Shown piece by piece: positions 43,717 through 54,106 of a stretch of DNA of 64,000 nucleotides. Position numbers and translations under genes: made by a program. Under the pieces are notes generated by a model. That model was given only the letters and a program-made list of their open reading frames with translations. It was not told where the DNA came from and did not search any database. This DNA comes from Setomelanomma holmii (taxonomy: Eukaryota; Ascomycota; Dothideomycetes; Pleosporales; Phaeosphaeriaceae). The stretch is taken from the NCBI GenBank assembly GCA_010015745.1, contig ML978252.1, positions 1,238 through 65,237 on the forward strand, in the 5' to 3' direction. Numbering within the stretch: position 1 is the stretch's first letter; the number at the start of each line of letters is the position of its first letter.

Positions 43717-44191
43717 ACATTTAGGTGCAGCTGAAAGTTACGATATTTGAGTATGCGACGCATACGCGAAGAGTGAGCCTCGCCATTTGAAAGGTAGCAA
43801 GAGCGCACATTGGTGTACAAGAAGCTGCTCGGAGGCGGAGCTGCAAACGAAGGGTGCCTAAGTACGACTTGCGACGGAACCTTATCCCCGCGAAATCCTC
43901 ACGTGGAAGGCTGATCATTGCGATGTCAAATCTGTCCCAGGAAGATGTACATCGTCGCGTCGCACCGGTTGAGAGGTTGTTCGCACCGCGCCAATTGCTT
44001 CTTCGTGATTCGTAGGATTCGATACCCATGTCACGTATCACAGTTTGCCTCAGCCTTGCTGTGCCATCTACATGCATGGAATAGCCGCCCGTGGCTATGC
44101 AACAGAAAGCCCCGCTATATGTGTCTCACTGCTGCCTCCCCTCACTTACGTTCCATCTCATTTCAGCTAGTCCTCTCGCTCCCGCAATGCC
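43717..44191. other. Intergenic region without visible gene
   Basis: These 475 bp lie between the transporter and the SesA-like fragment. Only short frames without a domain are present. Confidence 0.45.
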
Positions 44192-44404
44192 ATGGCAGAA
44201 TTTGCGGCTATTCAGATTGTTGCCAGCATCATCCAACTTGTCGATGTCGGCGTCAGGATTGTTGAGCGCTTGGATGATTTCCGCGACAAGGCCAATGGCT
44301 TACCAAAATCTTTCAAGCACATTAGGACGAGGTTACCCATCTTTATTGATGCGTTGCGGCAGACTAAAGAGACGATGGAGGGTAGAATATGTGCTGCAGT
44401 ATGA
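44192..44404 (+). CDS. Orphan SesA/NACHT_N-like fragment
   Basis: The open frame is 70 codons from ATG 44192 (GCCATGG context) to TGA at 44402. The peptide MAEFAAIQIVASIIQLVDVG.. continues with a KANGLPKSFKHIRTRLP block, resembling the N-terminal domain found before NACHT/STAND receptors in fungi (SesA, PF17107-type, with the GLPxxF..RLP pattern). No NACHT domain follows: the YKT6 gene begins converging 137 bp downstream. It is therefore either a 5' fragment of a lost STAND gene or a stand-alone small protein. Function would lie in nonself recognition or programmed cell death, if it is expressed at all. Confidence 0.5.
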   Translation: MAEFAAIQIVASIIQLVDVGVRIVERLDDFRDKANGLPKSFKHIRTRLPIFIDALRQTKETMEGRICAAV

Positions 44405-44540
44405 ATGGTGTAGCTGCATGTAGATCTGATATGAAAATAGAACATGCTGAGGAAGCATGGCAGATGTAAAATTACGTAGCTCGTGAACTATGGACCCGAA
44501 GGTGAACGCCATACAGCAACTGGGAAAAGGAGGTTCGTAT

Positions 44541-45397
44541 CTACATAACGATGCAACAAGAGTTTTGCTTCTTGGCCTGGTAGATATGATCAGTAAAGCG
44601 GCTACATCTCGGCTGATAGCGTAACAGCTTACCTGTGTGTAGAACATCTTACTCTGTGCGCTCAATCCATCACTCTTTGCAACCAAGTTATCTATCTTCT
44701 CCCCACGTTCTAGCACGCTTTCAATTGTCTTGTGTAGTACAATCTTCGTCTCGTCCAACTCCTTCTGGATCTTCATGATGCTATCTGCTTGTTGCGGGTC
44801 CTGGTATTTTGTGATATATTCCTTGAGTTCTGGCATTGACAGCTGCACGCTATCTTTCGTAGCGCTTGCGTAGGCGGTGCGTGGGTATTTGGAGACGAAC
44901 TCATCGACAACCTTAGAGAGGACCTGATGTGCAACGAGCTTGGGGTATTCGAGGTCGGTGATTATGATGCCGCATACGCCTTCTGTGCGGCCGTAGGCGT
45001 GGAAGATGTATTCTATGGCATAGTGTCAGCGCTGGTATCCGAAGCCAGTGTGACTGATAAGCTCGCGCACCTTTCTCCTCAACGTCCTGTCTTTGCCCTG
45101 GCCTTGTGCGTCCAGCGACCTCACCAGCGAAGAATGTCATCTATCACTTCCGTCAGCTCGCGTGCTTGAGCCATACTGCAATGCTGCGGCGGAAGCGCAT
45201 GTGAAGGCGACAGGCAGTGTAACGTACGAACTCGCCTATGCTTCCTCGTGTGAAGCGGCTATAAGAGCTCAGCTCGCGCTCACACACGAGCTCGACCGCG
45301 GGTCTCGTCTCATTCTTGAACACCTGCGGATCTGTGAGCCATGGCGCTGCGATACGGCGGTGAGTGAGGTCTTACGCCAATGTACGCGACCTTCATG
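44541..45397 (-). CDS. YKT6: R-SNARE YKT6
   Basis: Five exons on the minus strand, 45397-45377, 45323-45228, 45140-45071, 45012-44633 and 44576-44541, give 200 residues. Introns are 53, 87, 58 and 56 nt, all GT..AG. The first exon encodes only MKVAYIG. Ykt6 is an essential longin-type SNARE acting in ER-Golgi, endosomal, vacuolar and autophagosome fusion. The longin domain is residues 1-130 (ELSSYSRFTRGSIGEF, MTFFAGEV.GRTRPGQRQ, GIIITDLEYPKLVAHQVLSK). The SNARE motif (QQADSIMKIQKELDETKIVL, then SVLERGEKIDNLVAKSDGLS) has the zero-layer Arg. The C-terminus CCIVM gives a palmitoylated Cys and a farnesylated CAAX box. Conservation of the end and of every junction makes the structure reliable. Confidence 0.95.
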
Positions 45398-45751
45398 GTG
45401 CTAGTATTCGAGGGCGAATTTCTGTGAGTATGGGAGACAAAGGCAAAATCTAGGCAGACTGTCCGCCAGCTGTGATATCAAGATCCAAAGGTGCCTGGAG
45501 TTGCACCATGGATAGCGCGTCACCCGTCCCGACGCCTGCCAGCGGCATGGCGGTGCGGCTGACGTAACGGCGCTTAATCGTGGGGCCGGGGGCAAGTCCA
45601 ACCGAGCCATCGAGTAGGCATCACCATTTTGCCAAGCCGTGGATCAGAGGCAAACCGTCTGCTGAGAACGCTCGTGATAGCTTCAAGAGGTAATTTCTGC
45701 CAATCAGAATCACCCAAACCTTACCCAAATCCGGAGGCTTAACCCTATCCA
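45398..45751. promoter_or_regulatory. Bidirectional promoter of YKT6 and SLH1
   Basis: These 354 bp separate the YKT6 start (-) from the SLH1 start (+). A CCAATCAG box is at 45700-45707, 45 bp before the SLH1 ATG, matching the CCAAT-binding (HAP/CBC) core. The two genes may share regulatory DNA. Confidence 0.55.
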
Positions 45752-48700
45752 ATGTCGCCAACCGTCGAGGACGCACAGGCGCAATGGCTGGAGCAGCTCG
45801 CCACCATGCGGAAGGCGATTGCAGAGCTCAACTTGCCTGGCGATGTCGAGATGGGTCCAGCGTATGGAGACGACCTTGAATTTGATGACGGTGACTTATC
45901 AGGCACGGCAAGTGGTGAGGACATCTGGGATATAATCAGCGACGAGTATGAGGAGGAATATAGTAGCGACCATCTCGATCAATTCCCAGACCAGCTCGCA
46001 GCAAAGCCCGATAGCCAGCAATGGCTGGCTGAAAATTGTGTCATTGTGGCTCATAGGAGCTCCGGCTTGGATGCTGGAGCTTTGCAGGAGCAAGTGTCGG
46101 CAATCTTGGCAAGCGACAGCAATGGTAAAATAGATACACGATGACCCAGGCACGAATTGGCTAACAATACGCAGATGAAGAGCTACAAATGATGTTGGCC
46201 GACATTGTTGGCTATGAAGAGTTGGACCTTGTCACGGAGCTGATCTCTCATCGAAGAGACATTCTTACATCGCAACGTAAAGATGCAGCCTCTCAGAACA
46301 ACGGCATTGTTCGGCGCCTGCGGACTAGAGCCGAGCGAGAAGAGTCATTACGCCGTCAAGACTTTGAACACAAGCATACGCCTGTAGCGGCTGCTATGGA
46401 TCGTGGCGGGCCTCAGTATCCCCATGTCTACCGCACCCACGAAGCCGGCAATAAGCTCTCTGCTTACGGAAAGAAGTATGCTCTGCCTCCAAATACTGTT
46501 CATCGTGACGACAATCTCTGTGAAGAGTACGAAATCCCAGCAGTGCCGGTTGGCACTATCGGTGCAGGCCGCAAGCTGGTCGAGATTTCCGAGCTTGATG
46601 GTCTCTGCCAACGCACTTTCAAGGGCTACAAGTCGCTCAATCGTATGCAAAGTCTCGTATACCCAGTTGCATACAAGACCAGCGAAAACATGCTCATCTG
46701 CGCACCTACCGGTGCTGGAAAAACAGATGCAGCAATGCTTACTATACTCAACACCGTCGCCAAGAACGTTGTGCCAAACCCAATGGAGAATCTAGAGGCG
46801 ACTGACTTCACAGTCATGACCGAGGATTTCAAGATCATTTACGTTGCGCCGATGAAGGCTCTGGCCGCTGAAGTCACAGAGAAGCTTGGAAAGCGTCTTG
46901 CGTGGCTAGGCATCAAAGCTCGTGAACTCACTGGCGACATGCACTTGACCAAGGCTGAGATTCTGGACACTCAGATCATTGTGACGACACCAGAAAAATG
47001 GGACGTGGTCACGAGAAAAAGCACTGGTGACACTGAGCTCGTGCAGAAAGTGCGATTGCTCATCATCGATGAAGTCCACATGCTGCACGATGAGCGAGGC
47101 GCTGTTCTCGAAAGCTTGGTGGCAAGAACAGAAAGACAAGTGGAGAGCACACAATCGCTGATCCGTATCGTCGGACTATCTGCCACGCTTCCGAATTATA
47201 CCGATGTAGCAGACTTCCTCAAGGTCAACAAAATGGCTGGGATGTTCTACTTCGATGCGTCGTTTCGTCCCGTTCCCTTGGAGCAGCACTTCATTGGAGC
47301 GAAGGGCAAGCCTGGGTCAGCCAAGTCGCGGGAGAACCTAGAGAAGATAGCTTTCGATAAGGTGGTCGAAATGCTCAAGCGCGGGCACCAGATTATGGTC
47401 TTTGTGCACTCAAGAAAGGACACGGTCAAGACTGCGCGCCGTCTCTATGAGATGGCTATGGACGAGCAATTCTCCGATTTGTTCGACCCAACAGATCATC
47501 CCAACTACGACAGTGCTGTTCGCGACATGAAGCAATCGAAGGGACGTGAATTGCGCGAGCTACTACCGAAGGGCATGGGCACGCATCATGCAGGCATGCC
47601 ACGCTCAGACCGCAACCTCATCGAGCGACTCTTTGCAGAAGGCGTGCTCAAAGTACTCTGCTGTACAGCAACTTTGGCATGGGGTGTCAACTTACCAGCA
47701 GCTGCTGTCCTCATCAAAGGCACACAAGTCTACAACGCCCAAGAGGGTAAGTTCACAGATCTTGGCATCCTCGACGTCCTCCAAATCTTTGGTCGTGCCG
47801 GTCGACCACAATTCCAAGACACCGGAATCGGCTTCATTTGCACTACACACGACAGACTCGACCATTATATGCGCGCTGTCACAGAGCAGCAGCCCATTGA
47901 ATCCAGATTCTCCTCGAAACTAGTCGACAACCTCAACGCTGAGATATCCCTGGGAACAGTGACCACCGTATCTGAAGCAGTGCAGTGGCTCGGGTACTCA
48001 TACATGTTCGTGCGCATGAAACAAAGCCCGTTCATGTATGGTATCGAGTGGAAAGAGATTGAAGATGATCGCCAGCTCATCCTGAGACGGCGCAAACTTA
48101 TCATTGATGCGGCTCGAATCCTTCAGAAGAGCCAGATGATCATCTTCAATGAGACCACGGAAGACTTACGCGCTAAGGATGTCGGCCGCATTGCGAGTCA
48201 ATATTACGTTCGACAGTCTAGCATCGAGATCTTCAACACCATGATGAGACCACGCAGCTCAGATGCTGATGCTTTGGCTATGGTCAGCATGAGCGGCGAA
48301 TTCGATCAGGTTCAGTCCCGTGAGTCAGAAGACAAGGAGCTATCTGCGCTTAAGGAAGAGGGTTACGTGGTCACCGACGTCAAAGGTGGCCATGCGACAT
48401 CCCATGGCAAGACCAATTACTTACTACAAGCACATATCTCACGAGCCAGACTTGAAGATTTCACTTTGGTGTCCGACACAAACTATATCACCCAGAACGC
48501 AGCGCGAATCGCTCGCGCCTTGTTCATGATTGCGCTTAACAGGCGTTGGGGATACCAGTGTCGCGTACTCTTGAGCCTGTGTCAATCGATCGAGCATCGA
48601 TGCTGGTCTTTCAGCCATCCTCTGCACCAGTTCGATCTTCCCCAGCCAGTATTGCGACAGCTCGACCAGCGGTTCCCGTTGATCGAAACTCTACGCGATA

Positions 48701-51700
48701 TGGAGCCCGCCGAAATCGGCGCCATGGTGCACAATCAGAAGATGGGCAACGTCATTACAAGGCTGCTTGACAACTTTCCGACCTTAACAGTTGAGTCCGA
48801 GATTGCTCCTCTCAATCGAGATGTTCTCCGCATCAAATTGTGGCTCACGCCGGACTTCAAGTGGAATGATCGCCACCACGGCACATCCGAGTCATTCTGG
48901 ATCTGGGTAGAAAACTCGGAGACATCCGAAATCTATCACTATGAGTACTTCATTCTCTCGCGAAAGAAGCTATACGACGATCACGAGCTGAACTTCACGA
49001 TTCCGCTCACAGATCCATTGCCGACACAGATCTACGTGCGCGCACTGTCAGACCGTTGGCTTGGCGCAGAAACCGTCCATCCCATATCTTTCCAGCATCT
49101 CATTCGACCGGATACGGAAAGCGTGTACACCGACCTTCTAAACCTTCAGCCATTACCAGTATCAGCATTGAAGAATCCTTTACTCGAAGAGTTGTATGCT
49201 CAACGCTTCCAGTACTTCAATCCGATGCAGTCGCAGATCTTTCATTGTCTTTATCATACTCCTGCTAACGTGCTACTTGGTTCACCTACTGGTAGTGGAA
49301 AGACAGTAGCTGCTGAGCTTGCCATGTGGTGGGCCTTCCGTGAGAAGCCAGGATCCAAGGTTGTTTACATCGCACCAATGAAGGCACTTGTCCGCGAGCG
49401 TGTCCAGGATTGGGGCAAGCGCCTAGCAGGACCCATGGGTCTGAGGCTCGTCGAATTGACTGGTGACAACACGCCAGATACTCGCACAATCCGAGATGCC
49501 GATATCATCATTACTACTCCGGAGAAATGGGACGGTATCAGTCGTAATTGGCAGACTCGTGGCTACGTTCGTCAAGTCAGCTTGGTCATCATCGACGAGA
49601 TTCATTTGCTAGGTGGCGATCGTGGACCTATTTTAGAGATTATTGTCTCACGTATGAACTACATTGCGTCGCAAAAGAAGGATGGTTCTATTCGCCTACT
49701 TGGAATGTCGACTGCCTGTGCCAACGCCTCAGACCTCGGGAACTGGCTTGGCGTGAAAGAGGGTCTATTCAACTTCCGCCACTCAGTTCGGCCTGTGCCA
49801 CTGGAGATTTTCATCGACGGCTTTCCAGAACAGCGAGGCTTTTGTCCACTCATGCAGTCGATGAATCGTCCAACATTCCTCGCCATCAAAGCCCATTCTC
49901 CCGACAAGCCAGTCATCGTCTTTGTAGCGTCTCGTCGTCAGACACGTCTCACAGCTCGCGACTTGATCAACTTCTGCGGTATGGAGGACAACCCTCGACG
50001 TTTCTTGCACATGTCGGAAGACGATCTTGCGCTTAACCTTGACCGTGTCAAAGACGACGCTTTGCGAGAAGCACTGAGCTTTGGCATAGGTCTGCATCAT
50101 GCTGGTCTAGTGGAGACTGATCGATCGCTGTCGGAGGAACTATTTGCTAATAACAAGATCCAAATCCTCGTTGCAACGAGCACACTCGCCTGGGGTGTGA
50201 ACTTGCCAGCACATCTCGTCGTCGTTAAAGGCACTCAATTCTTTGATGCGAAGACGGAAGGCTACAAAGACATGGATTTGACAGATGTGTTGCAGATGCT
50301 CGGTCGCGCCGGTCGGCCACAGTTCGACTCTTCTGGTATTGCACGCATCTTCACCCAAGATGCAAAGAAAGAGTTTTACAAGCACTTCTTGCATACAGGC
50401 TTCCCTGTCGAATCATCGCTGCATAAAGTTCTGGACAATCATTTGGGTGCCGAAATCTCAGCTGGAACTATCGCAACCAAACAAGATGCACTTGACTACC
50501 TGACTTGGACCTTCTTCTTCCGCCGCCTACACAAGAATCCATCTTTCTACGGCCTTGAAATATCTGCTGAAGAGCACAACACTATTGCTGCCCAGACTAT
50601 GGCTAACGACTACATGGTTGAGCTCGTCGAGACCTCACTCAAGGAGTTGGATGAGTCGTCATGTGCAGCTGTCGAGCCAACAGGAGAGGTAGATCCAACA
50701 CCTCTCGGCAAGATCATGAGTTACTACTACCTAAGTCATAAAACTATCCGATATCTGGTCAAACATGTCAAGCGTGGAGCAACGTTCGCGAACGTCTTGT
50801 CATGGATCTCGCATGCCACAGAGTACGACGAGCTCCCAGTACGCCACAACGAGGACCTCATCAATGCCGAGCTCTCAAAAGCACTGCCAATACCTGCAGA
50901 CAATTTCGGTCTTCCAATGTGGGATCCGCATGTCAAGGCGTTCCTGCTTCTACAAGCTCACTTCTCCCGCATCGATCTGCCGATCTCCGATTATGTCGGC
51001 GATCTAAATTCTGTTCTCGACCAGAGTATTCGTATCGTCCAAGCTTCTATAGATGTGCTTACAGAGCTTGGATATTTGTCCAGCTGCGAGACGATGATCA
51101 CATTACTGCAAGCGATCAAATCTGGACGCTGGCCAACGGATGGTCCCTTGTCACTCTTCCCTGGCGTGGATGTTGACAAAGAGAAGAAACGTTTCGAGCA
51201 ACCTAACGCGAGTCCTAACAATCTGATCGAAGCTACTACAGCCTCGCCAGCACTCCTTGAAAAGGCAGTGAAGATTGCTGGTATCTCAGGGGCTATGATA
51301 AAGACCTCACTCAAGCCAATGGCCCAGCTCCCGATACTCACGGTTGATGTTGGCACCGTGAATGCTTTAGCACTCTCGCTCAACCTGACTCGTCAGAACC
51401 CCGCCCGCATGCAACAAAATGGCATTCGCATTTTCGCGCCGCGATACCCAAAGCCACAAACCGAGGGATTCTTTGTCATACTCTCATATTCAAGCACCGA
51501 CGAGATCATTGCGCTCAAGCGTGTTAGTTGGCACGACCCTAGCCGCAATGGCGGAAGTGGAAGAGGTGGACGTAATGCTGGTGCTGTGAACTCGAAACTG
51601 CACACGTCGGCGAAGATTAAGTTCCCACCTGAAGCGCAAGGCAAGAAGGTGGACGTTGTGGTTCATAGCGATTCATACCTAGCCATGAAGTGGAGTGTAT

Positions 51701-51768
51701 TGGGGATTGAGGTACCCGAGGCGCCAAGGTTGGAAGATGATGGCAAGAAGGAGAAAGAGAAGGCCTGA
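45752..51768 (+). CDS. SLH1: Ski2-like helicase Slh1 (ASCC3), ribosome-quality-control trigger
   Basis: Two exons, 45752-46124 and 46175-51768, give 1988 residues. The intron (50 nt) is GTAAAA..CAG with GGCTAACAA. Slh1 is the ATPase of the RQT complex that splits collided ribosomes in the cytoplasm. It has two tandem helicase cassettes. The first has APTGAGKT near residue 301, DEVH near 423 and SATLPNY; the second has GSPTGSGKT near 1160 and DEIH near 1265. Each is followed by a Sec63-type region (MLGRAGRPQFDSSG and ISAGTIATKQDALDYL in the second). Length and the intact first Walker A fit Slh1/ASCC3. The close paralogue Brr2 is the main alternative, but the N-terminus lacks the long Brr2 PWI region. 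The N-terminal 120 residues are acidic. The C-terminus ends in a Lys/Glu tail. Confidence 0.93.
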
Positions 51769-51994
51769 GGAGCTACAGGAATGTCAGATTGAGGTTCAAG
51801 TAGACTGACTACCTTGAAGTCGCTCGTTCCCCATCTTTTGAATGGCTTGTGTATATTGCGTCTTGCCTTCGCCCACTCTTTTCATAGTTCACACGCTGGC
51901 ATCATGATTCATTCTGTCGGGACCCATAGGATGAACAGTCTCCTCTATAATATTGTGGAAGACAACGTAGCCACCAGCTGTACACAAGGTATGC

Positions 51995-52747
51995 TCATTC
52001 CCGCACTACTGCTTCCAGGTGGTCTTCACCATTCATCACGATGCCTTCCTGCCCACTTGTCCCAAGCTTTGTTCGCAACCGCAAAACATCATTCCAGCAT
52101 TCCTTCGCATCAACATGCTCATCACCCGCCGACTTCCTGATCACTTCCCACATCCCCTCAGACATATCCAATGCCTCTTCATCCTTACCCAATTTCTCCA
52201 GCACCCTCATCAATTCCCACCTAATCTCCACTGTTTCCTTCCCATCTTGTCCATACCGCTCTGCATACCGCTCAACAGCACTCTGATGCAATGCCTCAGC
52301 CTCAATCCACTTCCCTTGGGCATCAAGCGCCCGCGCAAGATGTACCATGCTCTTCACTATATCCCAATGCCCAGGTGGCAATGTTCGTTCTTTTTCTCGC
52401 AGTGATGTCCGGAAGCATTGCTCTGCGGCTGCGGCATCACCAAAGAGTAGTTGCTCGAGGCCCAGGCCATCAAGAGCGTTGGTGAAGAGTGCATCGTGTG
52501 AGGCAGTGCGGTGCATTGAATGTGCAATGCGTAGAGTGTGAAGACAGGTAGTGTAGTGATCTCGTTGGAGGAGAGAGAAGGCAAGGTAGTGAAGTGCCGT
52601 TTGCGGATACTTGCGGGTGCGAAACATGGGCGGATGATGCGTGCGTGGCAGCTTTTGAGGGGTTGTCGAAGGGCAAGGAAGCAATGACGATATAAGGTCT
52701 CGCGAAGGAAGGCGCGGCAGTGAGGCGTGGGGAAACGTCTTTGTCAT
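51995..52747 (-). CDS. TPR-repeat protein, unknown function
   Basis: A single exon of 250 residues from ATG 52747. The first 40 residues are basic and Ser/Pro-rich, possibly a mitochondrial signal (MTKTFPHASLPRLPSRDLIS). From about residue 50, helix-turn-helix pairs follow: ALHYLAFSLLQRDHYTTCLHTLRIAH, FGDAAAAEQCFRTSLREKERTLPPGHWDIVKSMVHLARALDAQGKWIEAEALHQSAVERYAERYG. These match tetratricopeptide repeats of the kinesin-light-chain type (the HWDI and AxLxAxGKWxEAEALH patterns). It likely serves as a protein-interaction module. It converges with SLH1, whose stop is 226 bp away. A role cannot be assigned from the sequence. Confidence 0.65.
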   Translation of the reverse strand: MTKTFPHASLPRLPSRDLISSLLPCPSTTPQKLPRTHHPPMFRTRKYPQTALHYLAFSLLQRDHYTTCLHTLRIAHSMHRTASHDALFTNALDGLGLEQLLFGDAAAAEQCFRTSLREKERTLPPGHWDIVKSMVHLARALDAQGKWIEAEALHQSAVERYAERYGQDGKETVEIRWELMRVLEKLGKDEEALDMSEGMWEVIRKSAGDEHVDAKECWNDVLRLRTKLGTSGQEGIVMNGEDHLEAVVRE

Positions 52748-53059
52748 TCATGGTACAATGTCATGCATACGCTATGAACGTCCTGCTTCAAATCGAGTCG
52801 CGACCGTGAATCTTCTTTCGGTCTTCCATGGGCCTTTTGCGACAAGTCTTCTTCTCCCTCCTTGTCCTTGACTCCTGCAACTCTACCACAATCTCCGTCG
52901 GGCGGGTAGGATCTCTGTCGCGAACCGGCATTTGCAGTTTCGCGATATAGCATATAGCTTATGCTACAGAGACCCATTGCAGGCTGTCCGGTACGATTGC
53001 TGGACCTCTCAGGTCTGCTGCCTGGTTGCCTTGCAACTTTGCGTCATGGTGCAGTTGTT
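52748..53059. other. Short spacer
   Basis: These 312 bp between two minus-strand genes hold the likely promoter of the TPR gene. A 77-codon minus-strand frame at 52977-52744 has no domain and is not called. Confidence 0.4.
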
Positions 53060-54106
53060 TCAATCGTCAGAAAAGACAATGTAACTACACTCGTCTTCGA
53101 CTTCAAAACTGATGTAGCTGCCATCGCTGGACTCATCATACTCCTCATCTGAGTTAACATCTTCCCAGCCAGCATCGCCATCGTCAGACTCCAGATCGTC
53201 GATACCGTTCTCGCTTCTTACTGCCTCTGTAATATGATTGTGATCAACAGATTGAAATTCTTCCTCTGGGCCGCCCAGAACCATAACTCGTGCGTGCGAG
53301 TAGTCATCTGAATCCTTTGAGATAGCTTCGTCGTCTTCGCAGTCTTCGCCCACAATGGTATATTTTCCGGGCTCGTAGCGTGGCGAGCTGCGCAAGAAGT
53401 AGGCTGTCGGTCTTCCTCTTTCAAAGTTTGTGTCACGGTCAAATGAGACAGCCTTCGGCTTCAGGGTGCACTGCTCCATGCTTGGGCACTCGGCCGTCTC
53501 GAACCAGTAGAGCTCCAGCGCCTTGGTGGCCGTATGGATAACTGCAGTGTGGACGGGTAAATGCGTCTTCGACCACTCTGTCTCCTGTGCTTCCAGTCTC
53601 TCAAGCTCGCATACCTCTCGTAAGATGCTGATCTTGCCCTGCGACCACGCGAGGTACAGGTTTTCTTGCTGTTCGGACGGGGTGCCGGTAAAAGGCAGTG
53701 GCCGACCATTTGCGCCTTGTAGAGTGCGCGTAAGCACTTTCATGTAGTTGATGTGCATATCGATGGTGCAAACTGGACACCGTAGAGTGGGTTTTCCGGC
53801 TAGCACGGGGTGTAGATTGTGTCGGCATAGTGAGGCCACCGAGGGCTCGTATGGTGATCTTGGGGGACTGATGTGTTCGTAGATATCATCAAAGACATCG
53901 GAGAAATAACCGGAATCCTGCTTCTTGAGCCACTGCTGGAAATCCTCATACTCGACTGCGGTGGGTACGAAGCCACACTCGGTCGGCTTCAGAGTCGTAC
54001 ACTGAGATTGCCATTGTCGGTATTGCTTCAGCTCTCGTGATGTCAAAACAAGACCTGCCGCCAGGTTGTAGCGCGGTTGCGTCGTCGAGCGTGGGTTCGA
54101 CGTCAT
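53060..54106 (-). CDS. Acidic protein with Cys/His pocket, unknown function
   Basis: A single exon of 348 residues from ATG 54106. In the middle a cluster LCRHNLHPVLAGKPTLRCPVC offers one His and three Cys with spacing that could bind zinc. The C-terminal 100 residues are very acidic with Ser (EDCEDDEAISKDSDDYSH, LESDDGDAGWEDVNSDEEYD). An aromatic-rich block HTATKALELYWFETAECPSM lies between. This arrangement recurs in uncharacterised Dothideomycete proteins, but no named domain was recognised. Degenerate RING-type or nuclear adaptor functions are possible and unproven. Confidence 0.65.
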   Translation of the reverse strand: MTSNPRSTTQPRYNLAAGLVLTSRELKQYRQWQSQCTTLKPTECGFVPTAVEYEDFQQWLKKQDSGYFSDVFDDIYEHISPPRSPYEPSVASLCRHNLHPVLAGKPTLRCPVCTIDMHINYMKVLTRTLQGANGRPLPFTGTPSEQQENLYLAWSQGKISILREVCELERLEAQETEWSKTHLPVHTAVIHTATKALELYWFETAECPSMEQCTLKPKAVSFDRDTNFERGRPTAYFLRSSPRYEPGKYTIVGEDCEDDEAISKDSDDYSHARVMVLGGPEEEFQSVDHNHITEAVRSENGIDDLESDDGDAGWEDVNSDEEYDESSDGSYISFEVEDECSYIVFSDD

